A DNA stretch of 64,000 bases from Halobacillus yeomjeoni. GTDB taxonomy: Bacteria > Bacillota > Bacilli > Bacillales > Halobacillaceae. A program made the translations under genes and the position numbers. The notes beneath the pieces are model-generated. The model ran no database searches, had not been told where the DNA came from, and saw only the letters and a list, made by a program, of their open reading frames with translations. The stretch spans positions 1,302,001-1,366,000 of the forward strand of contig NZ_JAIVAI010000001.1 in NCBI RefSeq assembly GCF_020171525.1, read 5' to 3'. Below are positions 11,011 through 19,487 of this stretch, in pieces (the stretch's first letter is position 1; every line of letters begins with the position of its first letter).

Positions 11011-11208
11011 TTTTCAAACAAAGTTCAATAGCATATGATGTATAACCGCTTCTCATTATTGTGTTAGAAATCATCCACCTCAAGTAGTGCCGCCACCAAA
11101 GTATACTGTATGTACGTCATAGATTCACTCTCCTTTGATTAATATTTAACAGAGCTCTTGCATATCTTTCATAGAGACGATCACAAAAGACGGACAAGGA
11201 GTGATTTC

Positions 11209-11541
11209 ATGATACCGAGGGGCTTTGATGACATCCAAATAGATAAAGCAGATGTGACAAAGACTATTGATCACATGCTGGAAGCCATTATGACAGAAGA
11301 AAAAGCTTTAGCTGAAATATTAGAATCCCATGCTTGTCATATTCAAAGTTATGTGGAAGAATCACTCCATTCCTCATGCCTATCAGGCGATTCAGATCTG
11401 TACATGCTCAGCCAGTCCCTGAAACGGATTGCCGATCAAATCCTTTTAAAAGAATGGTTGATATTAAAGAAAGTCGAAGTCGTAATTCAATTAAAACAGA
11501 AGTCCTTAGAAACCGAGGGATATCATGCCAATAAAGAATAG
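11209..11541 (+). CDS. helical spore-island protein, distant SFPNIP-family relative
   Basis: 110 residues, mostly predicted helix. DVTKTIDHMLEAIMTEEKAL lines up with the DDVVNLLLASIAFEELGLAH helix of the SFPNIP proteins in this island, and SQSLKRIADQILLKEWLILK with their NKTLKTALKTQMLLQFK helix, so I read it as a diverged paralogue without the N-terminal SFPNIP tag. The start is the ATG at 11209 after ACAAGGAGTGATTTC; the open frame continues upstream without an RBS. Ten bases separate it from the next gene, so the two are probably cotranscribed. Confidence 0.6.
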   Translation: MIPRGFDDIQIDKADVTKTIDHMLEAIMTEEKALAEILESHACHIQSYVEESLHSSCLSGDSDLYMLSQSLKRIADQILLKEWLILKKVEVVIQLKQKSLETEGYHANKE

Positions 11542-11551
11542 GGTGTAAATC

Positions 11552-12016
11552 ATGGGGGCACAACGTAATTTATCCGCTGTTCTATCCGACTTGCTTATTG
11601 CAGCTAATCATTGCAGTTCTTCCATTCACCAGGTCTTGAACGCACTCCAATCAGAAACCCATATGAGTGAGGTTCAGAGACATATGAATAGAAAAACAAC
11701 GAAATACTTCATCGAAGCCCTCGATAGTTTACAAGAAATCCGGAAACTATCTCTAAGAAAAAAAAGTTTATATGATTTAGATGGGTTACTTAATTTAGGA
11801 AATTCAGAAGAGTATGATTCACTGCAACCTGTTTTTTCAGAATTTGAACATTTCGATCTTCACTATGGTGGTATAAAGATTACCACACCTTCTTCAGAAG
11901 CTTGCAATTACGAGTATATAGTAAATAGACAGTTGCATCATACTTATATAAACAAGAGTCTCCCCGCTTCCCCTTGGTTATCCAAGAGGGTCAAAGGCAG
12001 AAAAGAGTCTGGCTGA
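11552..12016 (+). CDS. hypothetical protein of the spore island
   Basis: 154 residues, not recognised. The first 80 residues are predicted helical (SAVLSDLLIAANHCSSSIHQ; FIEALDSLQEIRKLSL) and the rest looks less structured, with many Tyr/His/Ser and a basic end. No membrane segment, signal peptide or catalytic motif. Follows the helical gene at 11209 by 10 bp; the shared helical character suggests a partner role. The stop lies inside the left side of a terminator stem. Confidence 0.5.
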   Translation: MGAQRNLSAVLSDLLIAANHCSSSIHQVLNALQSETHMSEVQRHMNRKTTKYFIEALDSLQEIRKLSLRKKSLYDLDGLLNLGNSEEYDSLQPVFSEFEHFDLHYGGIKITTPSSEACNYEYIVNRQLHHTYINKSLPASPWLSKRVKGRKESG

Positions 12017-12065
12017 TCATTCATCTCTAGAGATAAATGACTAATGTCCAGACTCTGTTTATTTT
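12004..12065 (+). terminator. terminator after the 11209-12016 gene pair
   Basis: Outer stem AGAGTCTGG/CCAGACTCT with an inner TCATTCATCT/AGATAAATGA, then GTTTATTTTAT. The following 240 bp to 12307 hold no gene that I can see. Confidence 0.75.
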
Positions 12066-12307
12066 ATATATAAAATAAGTTTGTGATACCTTAGATTTAT
12101 AAGAGGTTAAAAAACTATATACAAGCAGGTCCGGCCAATATCCTGGTCATTATTTTATTAAGGTTCTCATCTCCAATAGTCTCATTATATCTTTATTTCA
12201 ATTATGTATCCTCCAATAACAAAGAGACTTCTTCACCCAAAGACAGATTCTAGCAATACCATTCTTATTTTCTCCCCCCTCTACAAGCCCCTACCTAGCT
12301 TTTTTAC

Positions 12308-12342
12308 AAAAAAAAGAAGGGAGTGATTTTTCACCCCTCTTC
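12308..12342 (-). terminator. terminator of the minus-strand SFPNIP gene
   Basis: Minus-strand stem GAAGAGGGGTGA/TCACTCCCTTC followed by eight U residues, about 100 bp after the stop at 12441. Confidence 0.75.
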
Positions 12343-12440
12343 CTTCCTCCCTCTCCTTGTTCTAATTTCATATATCTGATTAGAAAAAGGAGTACAATAT
12401 GTTGTTTTTCTTCATTCAATCAATATAAGTAAAATAATAT

Positions 12441-12749
12441 TTATTCACAAGGGTCTGGAGGACAACAATCATCTTCAGGTATGTCCAACACATCTTCCAG
12501 CTTGAATTGTAATAACATCTCTTTCTTGATCACTGTACGCAGCATCCTTTCTACACTTTTATTCACTTTTAAGAGCTCATTCACATCACAGGATTTCTGT
12601 ATACCTTTTTGCAGTTTTTCTCCTTCTGCATTCAGTATATGAGCTAAACTCAATTCTTCGAAAGCTATGGAAGAGAGCAGTAGATTGATGACATCATCCC
12701 GGCATAGCTCTATTTTCGGGTTAACATCGGGAATGTTCGGAAATGACAT
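12441..12749 (-). CDS. SFPNIP-family helical spore-surface protein with Cys tail
   Basis: 102 residues. Starts [15 protein letters not shown], then [20 protein letters not shown], a second helix, and [15 protein letters not shown]. This small family occurs in many copies in spore formers, alone or fused to collagen-like repeats, and lacks a named function as far as I know. This copy ends in a Cys/Pro tail ([10 protein letters not shown]) absent from the other copies, suited to disulphide or metal cross-linking. RBS AAAAGGAGGAAGG. Divergent from the 12959 copy. Confidence 0.7.
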   Translation of the reverse strand: MSFPNIPDVNPKIELCRDDVINLLLSSIAFEELSLAHILNAEGEKLQKGIQKSCDVNELLKVNKSVERMLRTVIKKEMLLQFKLEDVLDIPEDDCCPPDPCE

Positions 12750-12799
12750 GATGATCCTTCCTCCTTTTAATTGTGCTTATCCTCATATATATGTGTATG

Positions 12800-12852
12800 A
12801 GACAGGTTTAGTACAACTCTCCCGTATACGGGGAGTTGTACTAAACCTGTCT
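12800..12852. repeat. 53-nt near-perfect palindrome between divergent genes
   Basis: Arms of 20 bp (12800-12819 and 12833-12852; left arm begins AGACAGGTTTAGTACAAC) are perfectly complementary. The 13-base centre is a single T plus the perfect palindrome CCCGTATACGGG, giving about 26 paired bases per arm. It lies between two divergently transcribed SFPNIP genes, where a terminator would make little sense, and neither side has a U tract. Confidence 0.9.
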
Positions 12853-12958
12853 AAATTATTTCTCTCTTAAAAGCAGTAGATTTATGGGGACTCATCTCAC
12901 ACAAAGTACACGTTGAAATCATAAACTAGTAATAAAAGTAGAAATGAGGTATAAATCT

Positions 12959-13363
12959 TTGAGTTTTCCTAACATTCCGAATGTAACACCCTCATTCAAC
13001 CTTTCGAGAGACGATGCCGTGAATTTATTATTGGCTTCGATCGCTTTTGAGGAACTCGGGTTAGCTCACATGATCAACGCTGAAGCCGAGAAGATCCAAG
13101 GTGCATTGGGTTTGTTGCCGGGGTCAAGTGTGCCTGCTGCCCGTTCCTTTTCTGAAGTTCTGGAAGCTAACGAAAGCGCCAATAAAACACTGAAAACCAT
13201 TCTAAAAACCCAAATGCTTCTTCAATTCAAGTTGGAAGATGTCATCGATATCATCAATCAAAAAATTCAAGTCTTTGAAAACACTGCAACTGCCACTGGA
13301 ACTTTTGAAGGCCAGACCGTATCAGATTCTGATAGTGCCTTTTACCACATAAATGTGGCTTAG
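12959..13363 (+). CDS. SFPNIP-family protein fused to the end of a DUF11-like repeat
   Basis: 134 residues. Residues 1-100 are the helical SFPNIP module ([36 protein letters not shown]). The last 27 (NTATATGTFEGQTVSDSDSA and on) match the end of the 119-residue repeats in the next gene, such as NVATATGTGENSGVEVDDTD. The start is a TTG at 12959-12961 after GAGGT; the in-frame ATG 15 bp upstream overlaps that RBS. Thirty-four bases separate it from the repeat protein, so the two are probably one transcript. Confidence 0.7.
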   Translation: MSFPNIPNVTPSFNLSRDDAVNLLLASIAFEELGLAHMINAEAEKIQGALGLLPGSSVPAARSFSEVLEANESANKTLKTILKTQMLLQFKLEDVIDIINQKIQVFENTATATGTFEGQTVSDSDSAFYHINVA

Positions 13364-13397
13364 GAAAAATTTAAAAATACTAAAGGATTGATTTCAT

Positions 13398-15281
13398 ATG
13401 CCTGTAATAGGTGGTATCAATTTAGGTAATTTAACCGATTATCTGTTTTTCTTCGCTGATGGACGTATTGATGCGAACTGGCAGGGGGCTTCGAAAGGAT
13501 ATGTGGGAGATGTAGCCGTTGACGGCTTACAAGCCGACTTGAGAACCTCGGGAACCGTTCCTTATGCTGGTACAATTTTCACGAATGCTAATACTCAAGG
13601 TGCTTGGCAGGACATCATTGATGATAACCCAGGTCAGGCGAATGGTGTGACGAATCAAGCAGCGCTCATATCCGCGTTGGAGGCCGATTTGATCAGTTCC
13701 ATACAACAAATCAACGCCCTCCCCGCTACACCGGGTTTTGAAAGCGTCTCATCCACTTCCCTCAATGGTTTGGATACGACCAATGGAATGAATGAAACGT
13801 TCGTTATCAATGTGACGTCAGGATTCAATTACTCCACTAAAATCAATATTACCGGGGATCCCGGGGATGTTTTCATATTAAGGTGGGACACAGATGCAGA
13901 CCCAAGCAACGGATATCAGGGCCAGGTAAAACCCCAAAGTGGCGGGGCCATCGTTCCTCACGGCGGACTGACTGCGACGAACTTCATTCATGTCGCCGGT
14001 GATATCAATGCTTCCGGTGGAGGAAGTACGCCTGCCCCCCCTTACCCTCAAGGACCAAGATTCGATGACGGGCAAGGAGCGCTCATCAACGGTGGAAGCG
14101 ATTTTAGCGGAGGAGGATTTTTTACGGGGTACTGGCTGACTACAGGAGCTCCCACTTCTCTTCTGCCGGGAACCGAAATGGATCCGATTTACTTTGGTGA
14201 AACCTCTTCTTTCAGCAATGCCATATTCGTGGGAGGTTGGTATACCCTCACTACAAAATTCAGTATGACTTCTGGAACGAGTGGTGTGTACGTGTCGCCT
14301 AACCCAGCCACCATAGAAGAGAATGAACCTGCAATTGATATAGAAAAGTTTGTATCCGTTGATGGAGGTACCACTTTCTTTGATGCAGATACCCCTCCAG
14401 GACCTATATTGGATACATCCACCTACCCTAATGTTCACTTTAAATATGTCGTTACGAATATTGGTAATGAACAGTTGGTGGACATTGATGTGACGGATAA
14501 TATATACAGTAACATCATTTTGAACCAGACACTGGACCCAGGTGAATCGTTCCAACAATTCCTGGTGGTCCCTGGAGTTTTAGGGAACAATCAAAATATA
14601 GGTACGGTAACCGGTGAAGGTGCGATTAGTGGGACCCCGGTGTCGGACAATGACCCGGCGAATTACATCGGAGTCGCAGAGTCCATCTCGATCGATGTGG
14701 AGAAACTGGTTTCCCCTGATGGTGGTATGACCTTTTTCGATGCTGATAATCCTCCAGGTCCTAACGTCATTTTCCCACAGGATCCTCAATTCAAATTCAT
14801 CGTGACGAATACGGGCGACGAAACGTTGGTAGATGTTGAAATTACTGACAACGTGTTCGGCACTATCGCAAGTGGCCTCACTTTACTATCCGGCGAATCT
14901 CATGAAGTCACAATTGTAGGTTCATGGATGCTTGGACAGCAATCCAATGTCGCTACTGCCACAGGTACTGGTGAAAACAGCGGTGTGGAGGTTGATGATA
15001 CAGACCCAGCCTATTACTTTGGAGTTGAAGCTGGTGCCATCCCTTCTATAAAGATTGAAAAATTAGTTTCTGTCAATAATGGCCAATCATTCTCAAATGC
15101 TGATGTCTCACCAGGACCATTACTTCCGCCGGGGGTCACTCCTCAATTTAAATTCATCGTGACGAATAATGGAGAAACCCCGCTGCAAAACGTATCGGTC
15201 GTGGATAACATTTATGGGTTCATCGGGTTCATTCCAAACATGGTCCCAGGTGAAGTCCAAGAATTCATTCTTGCCCCTTAA
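13398..15281 (+). CDS. large surface protein: beta-rich N-terminal domain plus three DUF11-like repeats
   Basis: 627 residues, no signal peptide or sortase/anchor motif. Residues 1-310 are Gly/Ser/Thr/Asn-rich, with GDPGDVFILRWDTD and FIHVAGDINASGGG; they weakly resemble ice-binding-like (DUF3494) beta-helical domains. Repeats of 119 residues begin at about 312 (AIDIEKFVSVDGG), 431 (SIDVEKLVSPDGG) and 550 (SIKIEKLVSVNNG), each with a V/IVTN-x-G core as in DUF11. The third stops after 78 residues, lacking its final strands. Probably an adhesive or stalk protein on the spore surface, exported by mother-cell assembly rather than secretion (inference). RBS AAAGGAT. Confidence 0.7.
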   Translation: MPVIGGINLGNLTDYLFFFADGRIDANWQGASKGYVGDVAVDGLQADLRTSGTVPYAGTIFTNANTQGAWQDIIDDNPGQANGVTNQAALISALEADLISSIQQINALPATPGFESVSSTSLNGLDTTNGMNETFVINVTSGFNYSTKINITGDPGDVFILRWDTDADPSNGYQGQVKPQSGGAIVPHGGLTATNFIHVAGDINASGGGSTPAPPYPQGPRFDDGQGALINGGSDFSGGGFFTGYWLTTGAPTSLLPGTEMDPIYFGETSSFSNAIFVGGWYTLTTKFSMTSGTSGVYVSPNPATIEENEPAIDIEKFVSVDGGTTFFDADTPPGPILDTSTYPNVHFKYVVTNIGNEQLVDIDVTDNIYSNIILNQTLDPGESFQQFLVVPGVLGNNQNIGTVTGEGAISGTPVSDNDPANYIGVAESISIDVEKLVSPDGGMTFFDADNPPGPNVIFPQDPQFKFIVTNTGDETLVDVEITDNVFGTIASGLTLLSGESHEVTIVGSWMLGQQSNVATATGTGENSGVEVDDTDPAYYFGVEAGAIPSIKIEKLVSVNNGQSFSNADVSPGPLLPPGVTPQFKFIVTNNGETPLQNVSVVDNIYGFIGFIPNMVPGEVQEFILAP

Positions 15282-15283
15282 AT

Positions 15284-15327
15284 AAAGAAGAAGGAGAATC
15301 GCTAATCTCGATACCTCCTTCTTCTTT
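15284..15327. terminator. bidirectional terminator between convergent genes
   Basis: Perfect 13-bp stem AAAGAAGAAGGAG/CTCCTTCTTCTTT with an 18-base loop, between the repeat protein and the convergent methyltransferase-glycosyltransferase. It is A-rich on the left and T-containing on the right, usable in both directions. Confidence 0.75.
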
Positions 15328-15353
15328 CATTAATGATGCTATATTATTTAGAG

Positions 15354-16976
15354 CTAACTTGGTTCCTCTCCTGCAACAAGTTTAAACAGGTAATCTTCTA
15401 GATTCTTGCTAGCTTCAGTGAACGAAAACGCCAAGGCTGTTTCTCTTCCTTTTTTGGAATAATAATTTCTCGCTTTTTTATCTTTCAAGAGGAAAATGAT
15501 ATGATCTTTTAGTTTCTCTACATCGCCGGGATCTGCAAGTAGAGCATTTTTTTCATTTTCCGCATATACCTCCACTCCTCCACACGCTGTCGTTACGACA
15601 GGAACTCCAGAAGCCATTGCTTCAAGAGGCGGCATTCCAAACCCTTCATACCAGGACGTGAACAAAAAGATGTCTGCTTCCCTATAACACTTTGCCAATT
15701 CTTCCTGTTCAGGCATGACCACATAATCAATAGGGAAAGGGAAAGGTACATTACCAAGGGATGGCATCGATTGACACGCCCACCTCACTTTGAACCTATG
15801 TCCTGAACGCCAGACCCGTACAAGCGTCTGGATCGCAACATCGAATCCTTTGAACAAAAGATTCGGGTTCCCTACTAACAAAATAGTGTTTGTATCAGGG
15901 GGAGAAGCAGGATAGTAAAACTCCGTATCGACACCATTTGTAATTACGTCAGATTCCCTCCCGAACCTTGCCCGGAGAATTTCAGCTATAACAGGGGATA
16001 CACTGGCTAATGATACAGGTTGCTTATAAAAATGGTTCAAATATCCACGTATAGTCTTGTTAAGGTTTTCACCGAATAAGAATTCATGTCCCTGCTCCCA
16101 ATAAACCATCGGGATGCCTGCATTAGAAAACTCCTCCATATTAGAAAACCACCCCACCACTCCTACGTCACACTTTGATAGTTGTGGCAGATAAGATTGA
16201 TTTTCCGGAATTACGATATTCTCATCCACCTCAACCTTCATCCAGGAAGGCAGAGCGCTTTTGTCTTTGTCACTTCTATAAAATGCGATGATCTTATGTC
16301 CTCTTCTCCTCAGGTGAATCATTTGCTGCAAAAGCATTTTCATTCCACCGGTCAAGTTTTTATGCGGGAGAAAATATCCAATCGTTAAACGTTCACGGTC
16401 TGCGATTTTGTCCGGTAATACATGTTTCACCTCCCCTTTCCCTTCCTTTTTTTCGGAAGGGTATAATACAAAAATCTGATGGCCATTTCTTCCTGTCCGG
16501 ACTAATTTATAATCAAAATCGAACTCACAAAAATCCAATTGATACCAGCGGCTCAAATTTGGCTCATTCGTAAAATCCACTTTTTTGGTTTCCGGATACA
16601 AAGGAGTAGATAAAATCAGTGCTTTCTTCGTTCGGGTTAATAGATATTCGACCACCCCTATCCCTTCTTCTTTTTTTACATGTTCCAGCACGTTCAGCAT
16701 CAAAACGACATCATAACTCCCCTTCCCTTCCATACAGTGGTGTAATTCACCCTCATATACTGAATGATAAGCATGTTGATGCAATGGATCGATCGCTTTA
16801 TTGTTGATCTCCACTCCTTCCACCCTGGAAAGTTGATTCTGGTTATTACATATAATTTCTTTCAATAGTCTTCCGTAATCCCCAAAGCTTGTTCCAATAT
16901 CTAAGATAGATTCAGGCTGCAGTTTCTCAATTTCTTCCAAAATATCTAATAAAACTTTGAACTTTTTCTCAGGCAC
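15354..16976 (-). CDS. SAM methyltransferase-GT4 glycosyltransferase fusion
   Basis: 540 residues in two enzymes. Residues 1-170 are a class I methyltransferase (motif I LDIGTSFGDYGRLL, later YDVVLMLNVLEHVKKEEG). Residues about 195-535 are a GT-B fold GT4 enzyme: TIGYFLPHKNLTGGMKML at the start of its N-domain, NGVDTEFYYP, GNPNLLFKGFDVAI, and the nucleotide-sugar E-x7-E motif EGFGMPPLEAMASGVPVV. A GTG start at 16974-16976 follows AGGGGGGAAAT. Likely builds and methylates a glycan; neighbours point to spore-surface glycoproteins, as glycosyltransferases accompany exosporium proteins in B. cereus. The acceptor is unknown. Confidence 0.85.
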   Translation of the reverse strand: MPEKKFKVLLDILEEIEKLQPESILDIGTSFGDYGRLLKEIICNNQNQLSRVEGVEINNKAIDPLHQHAYHSVYEGELHHCMEGKGSYDVVLMLNVLEHVKKEEGIGVVEYLLTRTKKALILSTPLYPETKKVDFTNEPNLSRWYQLDFCEFDFDYKLVRTGRNGHQIFVLYPSEKKEGKGEVKHVLPDKIADRERLTIGYFLPHKNLTGGMKMLLQQMIHLRRRGHKIIAFYRSDKDKSALPSWMKVEVDENIVIPENQSYLPQLSKCDVGVVGWFSNMEEFSNAGIPMVYWEQGHEFLFGENLNKTIRGYLNHFYKQPVSLASVSPVIAEILRARFGRESDVITNGVDTEFYYPASPPDTNTILLVGNPNLLFKGFDVAIQTLVRVWRSGHRFKVRWACQSMPSLGNVPFPFPIDYVVMPEQEELAKCYREADIFLFTSWYEGFGMPPLEAMASGVPVVTTACGGVEVYAENEKNALLADPGDVEKLKDHIIFLLKDKKARNYYSKKGRETALAFSFTEASKNLEDYLFKLVAGEEPS

Positions 16977-17243
16977 TAGATTTCCCCCCTATGACGGCAT
17001 AAATTCCACCTAAGTTCACCCGCCATCTTTGAAAGGCTTTTAATAAACCTAAATGTTTTGATATAACATAGAGATTTCTTTAGAAGAATACCCTTTCATA
17101 AATCTATAGAAGCATGAAAATGAACACCTTATTCAAAGGTTCTATTCTAGACAAGCAATACGTAATATAGAATGGTCGATACATAGATATCATATGGTAT
17201 GACAAAAAGTATCAGAATCCATGGAGGAAGATACATCAAATAA

Positions 17244-17372
17244 AAGCAACCAGGAAAATCAAACGCAAAGAACCAAGGAATCCAATCTTCAGACGGGATA
17301 TTTCTTGTATTCCATGATGCAGATGATGTTCCTATGCCGAATCGTTTCAGTATTCCACACAGTCACCTCTAA
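17244..17372 (+). pseudogene. remnant of a family 2 glycosyltransferase
   Basis: A 42-codon frame between two stops reads as the nucleotide-sugar-binding core of a GT2 enzyme: GKSNAKNQGIQSSDG, then IFLVFHDADDVPMPNRF, where ARNxGI-x3-xG and DADD are family hallmarks. No start codon, RBS or remaining parts were found in the flanking frames, so this is a decayed fragment. The rest of the 930-bp gap (16977-17906) shows no other gene. Found by reading, not by alignment; a chance match is unlikely but possible. Confidence 0.55.
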
Positions 17373-17784
17373 GACCACCCCCAACGATCTCATTACTTAA
17401 CGCCTGAAATACCTGACACATATAATTATCAGCTAGATTTCCACGTCCAACCCAACCACAATATAAAATTGAAGTTTTGTGTAACTCTCCTCCAAATCCA
17501 ATATTTATTTCTTGATAATTTTCTGCTCCTGCATAATTATTATCTTATTTATACCTTTAATCATTTATTACTCTGGATCAGTCGTTTGACTATCCTTATA
17601 TGTGTAGTGATCCCACCCATTCATGGATAATCTCACCGAGCTGACCATTCGGCATTAAATGACTATTGTTCTCATAAAATAATCAGCAGTACCCTGGAAT
17701 ATTTATGAACTTCAGACATCACCTTCAGTCATGTCGTTTAGTGGAAGAGGTGAAGATTACTTTAAGGAGAAGAGCTGAACATGA

Positions 17785-17812
17785 AAGACCTCAGAAGCAC
17801 CTGAGGTCTTTT
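17785..17812 (+). terminator. hairpin with short T run upstream of the GT2-TPR gene
   Basis: Perfect stem AAGACCTCAG/CTGAGGTCTT, then TTTTCG. There is no intact gene directly upstream on this strand; it may be the old terminator of a lost gene in the gap. Confidence 0.55.
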
Positions 17813-17906
17813 CGAGTTCAACTTCCTCTTAAAGGTTTGTTGGAATTCTGCTCCAAACTGAATTCCTTCTAATGTTGAATTAAATACTAAGAAGGAGAGG
17901 AAAACG

Positions 17907-19088
17907 ATGAGAACATCTAAACTGTCTTTGTGTATGATTGTAAAGAACGAAGAAAATTGTATTGCCCAATGTTTGAAAAGTGTAAAGAACGTTGTTGATG
18001 AAATCATTATTGTAGATACGGGTTCCACCGATAAAACCATAGAAATCTGTCGTTCCTTTCAAGCCAAAACTTTTAAATTTGAATGGAACGGAAGTTTTGC
18101 AGATGCAAGGAACCATGCTGTTCAACAAGCATCTGGAGACTGGATATTATGGCTCGATGCTGATGAAGAACTGGATAGAGACGATCAACATCAACTGCTT
18201 GAGGAAAAACCCTTCGAGGATTATGACGCAATCAACATCCACCTGATCAACTATTATGGCAATTACGCGGATAAAAATCACTCTACAAATATCGCTCATA
18301 CCAGACTTTTCAGAAATAACGGGATTAAATTCATAAATAAAATGCATGAACGCCTCGTACTCGATCAAATTCTAAAGGAACGCATCGGTGAATTACCGGT
18401 CAAAGTTCATCATTATGGATACCTTGATGAATTTGTCAAAAATAAAGAAAAATCGAAAAGAAATATGCTTATGTTGGAGCAACAAATCAAGGACGGAGAA
18501 AACGTTCACTTTGCCCACTATTACATCGCGTTAGAACACTACAACCATAAACAGTACCCCCAGGCCTTACAGAGGGTCAATTTATCCATTTTATCTTTTC
18601 TTCTGGAAGACTTCCTTCCACCATCCATGGTTTATAAATTGAAATACTCCACTTTGATAACAATGGGGAGACTTCAAGAAGCCTCCCAAGGAATTGATAA
18701 AGTCATTAATCTCTATCCTGATTTTGTCGATCTGCATTTTTATAAAGGTGTGATTTTGTATTACTTGAAGGATTATGAAGAAGCAATGAAATGTTTTCAC
18801 CATTGCCTTGAGCTCGGAGAAGAGAACATGGATTACTTGGTCTTGAAAGGTGTCGGTTCATTTCAAGCCTGGTACTATATCAGCCTCTGCCAGAAAGAGC
18901 TGAAAAAACGAGAAGACAGCATCATCTCGATTATGAATGCATTACTAATCGCTCCAACGTATGAACAGGGAAGGGAACTCCTTTGTATATACCTGAAAGA
19001 TGAAGAGGATACCCCTGAGGTAGTGGCCGAAAATTTTAAAGGAAAAGATTTATCGAAATTAGAAAAAATCATTCAAGATTTAAAGTAA
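17907..19088 (+). CDS. GT2 glycosyltransferase with TPR-like C-terminal half
   Basis: 393 residues. GT-A domain, residues 1-220: LSLCMIVKNEENCIAQCL, EIIIVDTGSTDKT, FADARNHAVQQASGDWILWL and the metal/sugar motif DADEE. The remainder is helical repeats (YPQALQRVNLSIL; YKGVILYYLKDYEEAMKCFH) like TPRs. Same architecture as SunS-type and other peptide/protein glycosyltransferases of spore formers, where the TPR part binds the acceptor protein. RBS AAGGAGAGG. Probably glycosylates a nearby surface protein (inference). Confidence 0.85.
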   Translation: MRTSKLSLCMIVKNEENCIAQCLKSVKNVVDEIIIVDTGSTDKTIEICRSFQAKTFKFEWNGSFADARNHAVQQASGDWILWLDADEELDRDDQHQLLEEKPFEDYDAINIHLINYYGNYADKNHSTNIAHTRLFRNNGIKFINKMHERLVLDQILKERIGELPVKVHHYGYLDEFVKNKEKSKRNMLMLEQQIKDGENVHFAHYYIALEHYNHKQYPQALQRVNLSILSFLLEDFLPPSMVYKLKYSTLITMGRLQEASQGIDKVINLYPDFVDLHFYKGVILYYLKDYEEAMKCFHHCLELGEENMDYLVLKGVGSFQAWYYISLCQKELKKREDSIISIMNALLIAPTYEQGRELLCIYLKDEEDTPEVVAENFKGKDLSKLEKIIQDLK

Positions 19089-19167
19089 TACAAGGTAGTA
19101 CAAAGTACCCCTCTCAACTTCTTGAATATGATGTTCTTGTATCAAAAAAATTCAAGGAGTGGTTTTA

Positions 19168-19473
19168 ATGTCGTTCCCTAATATTCCAAACGTAACACCT
19201 AATATTGACATCAACAGAGACGATGTAGTCAATTTACTCTTGGCCTCTATTGCATTCGAAGAACTCGGTTTAGCTCACGTCATCAACGCGGAAGCAGAAA
19301 AGATCCAGGCCGTCATCGGTACATTGCCAGAATCTGATCTTCCACCTGTAACCAACATTGAAGAATTATTAGAGATCAATAACTCGGTAAATAAGACACT
19401 GAAAACAGCACTGAAAACACAGATGCTGCTTCAATTCAAAATGGAAGATATCCTTGAGGCAGACACTCCTTAA
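19168..19473 (+). CDS. SFPNIP-family helical spore-surface protein
   Basis: 101 residues, the plainest copy of the family: MSFPNIPNVTPNIDI, RDDVVNLLLASIAFEELGLA, a middle helix after a Pro-rich bend, and KTQMLLQFKMEDILE. Very similar to the first 100 residues of the 12959 protein and less so to the 12441 copy. The ATG at 19168 follows AAGGAG. Follows the glycosyltransferase by 79 bp on the same strand. Confidence 0.7.
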   Translation: MSFPNIPNVTPNIDINRDDVVNLLLASIAFEELGLAHVINAEAEKIQAVIGTLPESDLPPVTNIEELLEINNSVNKTLKTALKTQMLLQFKMEDILEADTP

Positions 19474-19487
19474 TTAACTAAGCCTAA

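Noticed and set aside
11064-11120. 18-codon frame on the minus strand with a good RBS (AAAGGAG)
   Set aside because: Too short and without a recognisable helix or family pattern; nearby GGTGGCGGC suggests it may be debris of a Gly-rich YjcZ-like gene, but nothing confirms that.
11150-11162. TAACAGAGCTCTT resembling the end of the MITE-like element
   Set aside because: Differs within the 12-bp terminal repeat and has no similar subterminal sequence or partner end.
13878-14558. 226-codon frame antisense to the DUF11-repeat gene
   Set aside because: Shadow of the repeats on the opposite strand; no RBS and no family features.
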